NCBI GenBank assembly: GCA_001725355.1
Contig: MEGD01000016.1
Span: 1 to 51,219, forward strand
Direction of reading: 5' to 3'
Length of the DNA: 51,219 bases
From: Novosphingobium sp. SCN 66-18
GTDB lineage: Bacteria > Pseudomonadota > Alphaproteobacteria > Sphingomonadales > Sphingomonadaceae
Below are positions 48,391-51,219 of the stretch, in pieces. The notes under the pieces are model-generated. The model was not told where the DNA came from. It saw nothing but the letters and a program-made list of their open reading frames with translations, and did not search any database. The stretch's first letter is position 1. Every line of letters begins with the position of its first letter. The position numbers and the translations under genes were made by a program.

Positions 48391-49287
48391 ATGTCCCCGC
48401 CTTCCCCCCACCATCGCACCGGCCTGCTGGTCGCGGTTGCCGCCTATGTGATCTGGGGCTTCCTGCCGCTTTTCTTCCGCGTGCTCCACCATGTGCCGGC
48501 GGTGGAGCTGGTGGGCTGGCGCGTGGTGTTCACGCTGCCGCTGTGCCTGGCGATCGTGGCCGCGCGCGGCCAGGCGGCGGACGTGCGCGCGGCGCTGGCC
48601 GACCGCGCGGTGCTGCTGCGCCTGTGCGCCAGCGCGCTGCTGATCGGCGCCAACTGGCTGCTCTATGTGATCGCCATCAACAGCGGCCACGTGCTGGCGG
48701 CGAGCCTCGGCTACTACATCAACCCGCTGCTGAACGTCCTGCTCGGCACGATCCTGCTGGGCGAGCGGCTGACGCGCACGCAGTGGACCGCCGTGGCCAT
48801 TGCCGGGCTTGGCATCGCCCTGCTGCTGGCCGGCGCGATCGAGATGCTGGGCATCGCCCTCGCGCTCGCCGTCAGCTTCGGCTTTTACGGCTTCGTGCGC
48901 AAGCTGACCCCGGTCGGCTCGGTGCCGGGGCTGACGATCGAGACCTCGGTGCTCTACCTGCCCGCGATCGCGGTGGTGGCGTGGCAGGCGCACACACCCG
49001 CCGGATCGAGCCTGAGCCACGACGCCGGCACCACCATCGGGCTTGCCGCTTCGGGCGTGGTGACGGCGGTGCCGCTGCTGCTGTTCGCGATGGCGGCGCG
49101 GCGGCTGGACCTTTCGACGCTGGGCTTCGTCCAGTTTCTTTCGCCCACGCTGGCCTTCCTGCTGGGCATCTTCGTGTTCGAAGAGCCGCTCGATCCCGTG
49201 CGCCTCGCCTGCTTCGTGCTGATCTGGACCGCGATCGCGCTGTTCAGCTGGGACATGCTGCGCCGCCGCCAGCGCGCGCCGGCCTGA
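48391..49287 (+). CDS. rarD: EamA family transporter RarD
   Basis: 298-residue inner-membrane protein of the drug/metabolite transporter superfamily with ten predicted helices in two EamA repeats. RarD signatures: YVIWGFLPLFFRVLHHVPAV, RVVFTLPL, WLLYVIAINSGHVLAASLGY, YINPLLNVLLG and LGFVQFLSPTLAFLLGIFVF. E. coli RarD was linked to chloramphenicol resistance, but the natural substrate is unknown. ATG at 48391 matches the family start; an earlier in-frame codon adds a Cys/Arg-rich stretch with no homology. Confidence 0.88.
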   Translation: MSPPSPHHRTGLLVAVAAYVIWGFLPLFFRVLHHVPAVELVGWRVVFTLPLCLAIVAARGQAADVRAALADRAVLLRLCASALLIGANWLLYVIAINSGHVLAASLGYYINPLLNVLLGTILLGERLTRTQWTAVAIAGLGIALLLAGAIEMLGIALALAVSFGFYGFVRKLTPVGSVPGLTIETSVLYLPAIAVVAWQAHTPAGSSLSHDAGTTIGLAASGVVTAVPLLLFAMAARRLDLSTLGFVQFLSPTLAFLLGIFVFEEPLDPVRLACFVLIWTAIALFSWDMLRRRQRAPA

Positions 49288-49320
49288 ACCGCCGACCCAA
49301 GCCAGACGCATCGCTTTGCA

Positions 49321-49404
49321 TCGTCATTGCGAGGGGCGAAGCCCCGCGGCAATCCACGGCGGCACACGGGACTCTGGATTGCTTCGCTGCGCTCGCAATG
49401 ACGA
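49321..49404. repeat. Imperfect inverted repeat of the CGTCATTGCGAG type
   Basis: TCGTCATTGCGAG at the left pairs with CTCGCAATGACGA at the right; inside, GGCAATCCA and TGGATTGC are further matching parts. This is a widespread dispersed palindrome of alphaproteobacterial intergenic DNA. It fills the 142-bp gap between the convergent rarD and dihydroorotase genes and may end both transcripts. Confidence 0.75.
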
Positions 49405-49429
49405 GGTATGGCCAAAGACGGCCTCTACG

Positions 49430-50752
49430 CTACAGCGCCGCCGCGAAGCGCAGCTTTTCGCCCACCGCCGCCTCGGCGAGTTGGCGTTCCCACATCACGC
49501 GGTGCCCGCGCACGATGGTCCCCACCACCTGCCCGGTCAGCTCCATGCCGGTGTAGGGCGACCAGCCGCAGCGGCTTTGCAGCCAGTCCTCGGTCACCGT
49601 CCACTTCGCCTTGAGATCGACGACCGAGAAATCGGCGTCATAGCCGGTGGCGATGCGGCCCTTGCCGACCAGGCCGAACAGGCGCTGCGGCCCGGCGCTG
49701 GTCATGTCGATCAGCCGCGCCAGCGTCATCCGCCCGGCGGCGACGTGATCGAGCATCAACGGCAGCAGCGTCTGCACGCCCGGCATCCCGCTGGGGCTGG
49801 CGGGATAGACCTTGGCCTTCTCCTCGATGGTGTGCGGCGCGTGGTCGGACCCGATCACGTCGGGCACGCCCTGCCGCAGCCAGTGCCACAGCCCGTCGAC
49901 ATGCGCGCCCGAGCGGATCGGCGGGTTCATCTGCGCCCAGGTGCCAAGGCGCGGATAGGCCTCCTCCCCGCGCAGCGTGAGGTGCTGCGGCGTGACCTCG
50001 CACGTCGCCACGTCGCGGTGCTGCGCGATCAGTTCCAGCTCGGCCGGCGTGGTCACGTGCAGGATATGGATCGGCCGCTTCGCCGCGCGCGCCAGCCGCA
50101 GGATGCGCTGGGTGGCCAGCATCGCGCTTTCATCGTCGCGCCACACCGGATGGCTGGAGGCATCGCCTTCGACGCGATGGTCCTTGCGCGCGTTCATCCG
50201 CGCCTCGTCCTCGGCATGGATGGCCACGCGCCGGCTGCCGTGGGCGAGCACGCGGGCCAGATCGGCATCCTCCGACACCAGCAGGCTGCCGGTGGAGGCG
50301 CCCATGAATATCTTGACGCCGGCGGTGCCGGGAATGCGCTCCAGCTCGCCCAGATGCTCGGCGTTCTCGGCCGTTGCGCCGACGTAGAAGGCATGGTCGC
50401 ACCACATGCGATGGTGCGCGCGGGCGAGCTTGTCGGCCACGCGATCGGCGGTATCGGTGTTGGGGTTGGTGTTCGGCATCTCGAACACCGCCGTCACCCC
50501 GCCCATCACCGCGGCGCGGCTGCCGCTTTCCAGGTCTTCCTTGTGCTCCAGCCCCGGTTCGCGAAAGTGGACCTGGCTGTCGATCACGCCGGGCAGCACG
50601 TCCAGCCCGGTGCAGTCGATCCGCTCCGCCGCGTCGGGATAAGCCCCCACGCCCACGATCTTCCCGCCGCGCACCGCGACATCCGCGACGACCGGCCCGG
50701 ACGGCGTGTGGACGGTGCCGTTCGACAGGACGAGTTCGGGGGCGACGTTCAT
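49430..50752 (-). CDS. pyrC: Dihydroorotase-like amidohydrolase
   Basis: 440-residue cyclic amidohydrolase of the dihydroorotase/allantoinase group, expected to close carbamoyl-aspartate to dihydroorotate in pyrimidine synthesis. Visible ligands: Lys of GVKIFMGASTGS (carbamylated), His in PIHILHVTT, His in EVTPQHLTL, and Asp in GSDHAPHT; the substrate-binding FREPG and MPNTNPNT are present. Unusually, the first metal motif H-x-H is Gln60-Val-His62 (IDSQVHFREPG). The ATG at 50752 fits (NVAPELVLSNGTVHTPSG); a start 63 bp upstream is not needed. The pyrC symbol is by family; a paralogous hydantoinase-type role cannot be excluded. pyrB is not adjacent. Confidence 0.8.
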   Translation of the reverse strand: MNVAPELVLSNGTVHTPSGPVVADVAVRGGKIVGVGAYPDAAERIDCTGLDVLPGVIDSQVHFREPGLEHKEDLESGSRAAVMGGVTAVFEMPNTNPNTDTADRVADKLARAHHRMWCDHAFYVGATAENAEHLGELERIPGTAGVKIFMGASTGSLLVSEDADLARVLAHGSRRVAIHAEDEARMNARKDHRVEGDASSHPVWRDDESAMLATQRILRLARAAKRPIHILHVTTPAELELIAQHRDVATCEVTPQHLTLRGEEAYPRLGTWAQMNPPIRSGAHVDGLWHWLRQGVPDVIGSDHAPHTIEEKAKVYPASPSGMPGVQTLLPLMLDHVAAGRMTLARLIDMTSAGPQRLFGLVGKGRIATGYDADFSVVDLKAKWTVTEDWLQSRCGWSPYTGMELTGQVVGTIVRGHRVMWERQLAEAAVGEKLRFAAAL

Positions 50753-51085
50753 CGAAGGCACTCCAAAGCTGAACAAGTTGACAAAGTTGACACGGTCCAG
50801 GGCAAGACCATCCACCGCCCGCCGCTGCGCTCTTGGCGAGGGACGGAACGGGCGGGAGGCGGCGTCATGCGCGCTGCTTTGCCATAGGTGGGGGGATTAG
50901 GACAGGGGGTGTTGGATTGGTGCTTCGGGTGGTTGGGGCTGTGTCCTAACGGGAAACGACCAAACAGCGTCGTTCGCCGGTCGGGATTTGAATAGCTACC
51001 GTCAGAACCAGCCCTAGCGCAGCACTAGAGTCCCGCGCCACTCGCGATGATCATTGCGAAGTAGCCCAGCATTGCGATAGACCTT
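50753..51085. other. Gene-free interval of about 330 bp
   Basis: Upstream of the dihydroorotase gene. It contains short direct repeats (AAGTTGACA twice at 50776-50792, a possible -35 zone on one strand) and a G-rich stretch near 50888-50935. No open frame has coding character, and no RNA gene is recognised. It must hold the dihydroorotase promoter. Confidence 0.45.
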
Positions 51086-51219
51086 TTACGGCGCGGCTGC
51101 GGTTGTGGTGGCTGACATACGCACGGGGCAAATAAATTGGCGATGGACCCAAACACAGCCGCTGGCTTCGCTGAGACGGTAGACGTTGCGCAGGAAGGGG
51201 AGCAGGGCGAACGGCCAAG
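51086..51219 (-). CDS. C-terminal end of a gene continuing past the window
   Basis: On the minus strand one frame is open from the window edge to a TAA at 51088-51086 and reads WPFALLPFLRNVYRLSEASG, then CVWVHRQFICPVRM and SATTTAAAP. Its codons have G or C at most third positions (especially the first 20), unlike the other two frames, which supports coding. Only about 43 residues are visible, so the product cannot be identified. It would be oriented toward the dihydroorotase gene. Confidence 0.35.
   Translation of the reverse strand, partial: WPFALLPFLRNVYRLSEASGCVWVHRQFICPVRMSATTTAAAP

Noticed and set aside
1-51219. CRISPR array, tRNA or rRNA genes
   Set aside because: No regularly spaced repeat series and no cloverleaf or rRNA signature was seen on either strand by eye; a dedicated scan was not possible.

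Overview
The window is a GC-rich bacterial chromosome segment with G or C at almost every codon third position. Gene content and order point to an alphaproteobacterium of the Sphingomonadales, probably Novosphingobium or a close relative. This is inferred from family resemblance and from the dciA-like/DsbA/DsbA/smc and ubiA/rsmE/gshA arrangements, not from a database match. No tRNA, rRNA, transposase, integrase, phage gene or CRISPR array is visible. Most of the window is core metabolism and envelope biology, with a few accessory islets.

Left end (1-7.5 kb): a tannase/feruloyl-esterase-type hydrolase cut by the window edge, a DUF481 outer-membrane-protein pseudogene, and a LysR regulator divergent from a four-gene operon. 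That operon holds a DUF1338 2-oxoacid dioxygenase-like protein followed by astC, astA and astD of the arginine succinyltransferase pathway. astB and astE are not in the window. A second AstD-like enzyme lies near 46-47 kb.

7.6-11.2 kb: the most unusual locus. It encodes a membrane-anchored TIR-TPR protein, a small protein of unknown function, and a TPR-SLOG protein whose C-terminus looks like the remains of a nucleotidyl cyclase. TIR (NAD-cleaving) plus SLOG (nucleotide-sensing) is the module pair used by Thoeris-type defence, but the architectures here differ. A Crp/Fnr regulator converges on it and has a near-consensus Crp-like site upstream of its own start.

12-21 kb: a two-subunit acyl-CoA dehydrogenase operon behind a perfect 18-bp palindrome, a DUF389 membrane protein, and a complete vitamin B12 uptake operon btuB-btuF-btuC-btuD on the minus strand. 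The btu operon is preceded by a cobalamin riboswitch and a hairpin that can pair directly with the btuB ribosome-binding site.

21-34 kb: a SleB-type cell-wall hydrolase; an orphan Sel1-repeat gene; a minus-strand cluster of FrnE-type DsbA, NudC, a class-C-like serine hydrolase and MutY; then the divergent operon dciA-like, two tandem thioredoxin-fold DsbA proteins, and smc. Two AT-richer orphan genes (23 kb and 33.5 kb) each sit beside one copy of the same long inverted repeat.

34-51 kb: soxR with a SoxR box facing a glyoxalase-fold gene, ubiA, rsmE, gshA, a small ABM monooxygenase, an isoprenylcysteine-methyltransferase-like membrane protein, bamB with a YfgM-like gene, a GT4 glycosyltransferase, an alpha/beta hydrolase, selO, the second astD, two small envelope proteins, rarD, and a dihydroorotase-like amidohydrolase with a non-canonical metal motif. 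Several families of short palindromic intergenic repeats are scattered between genes.
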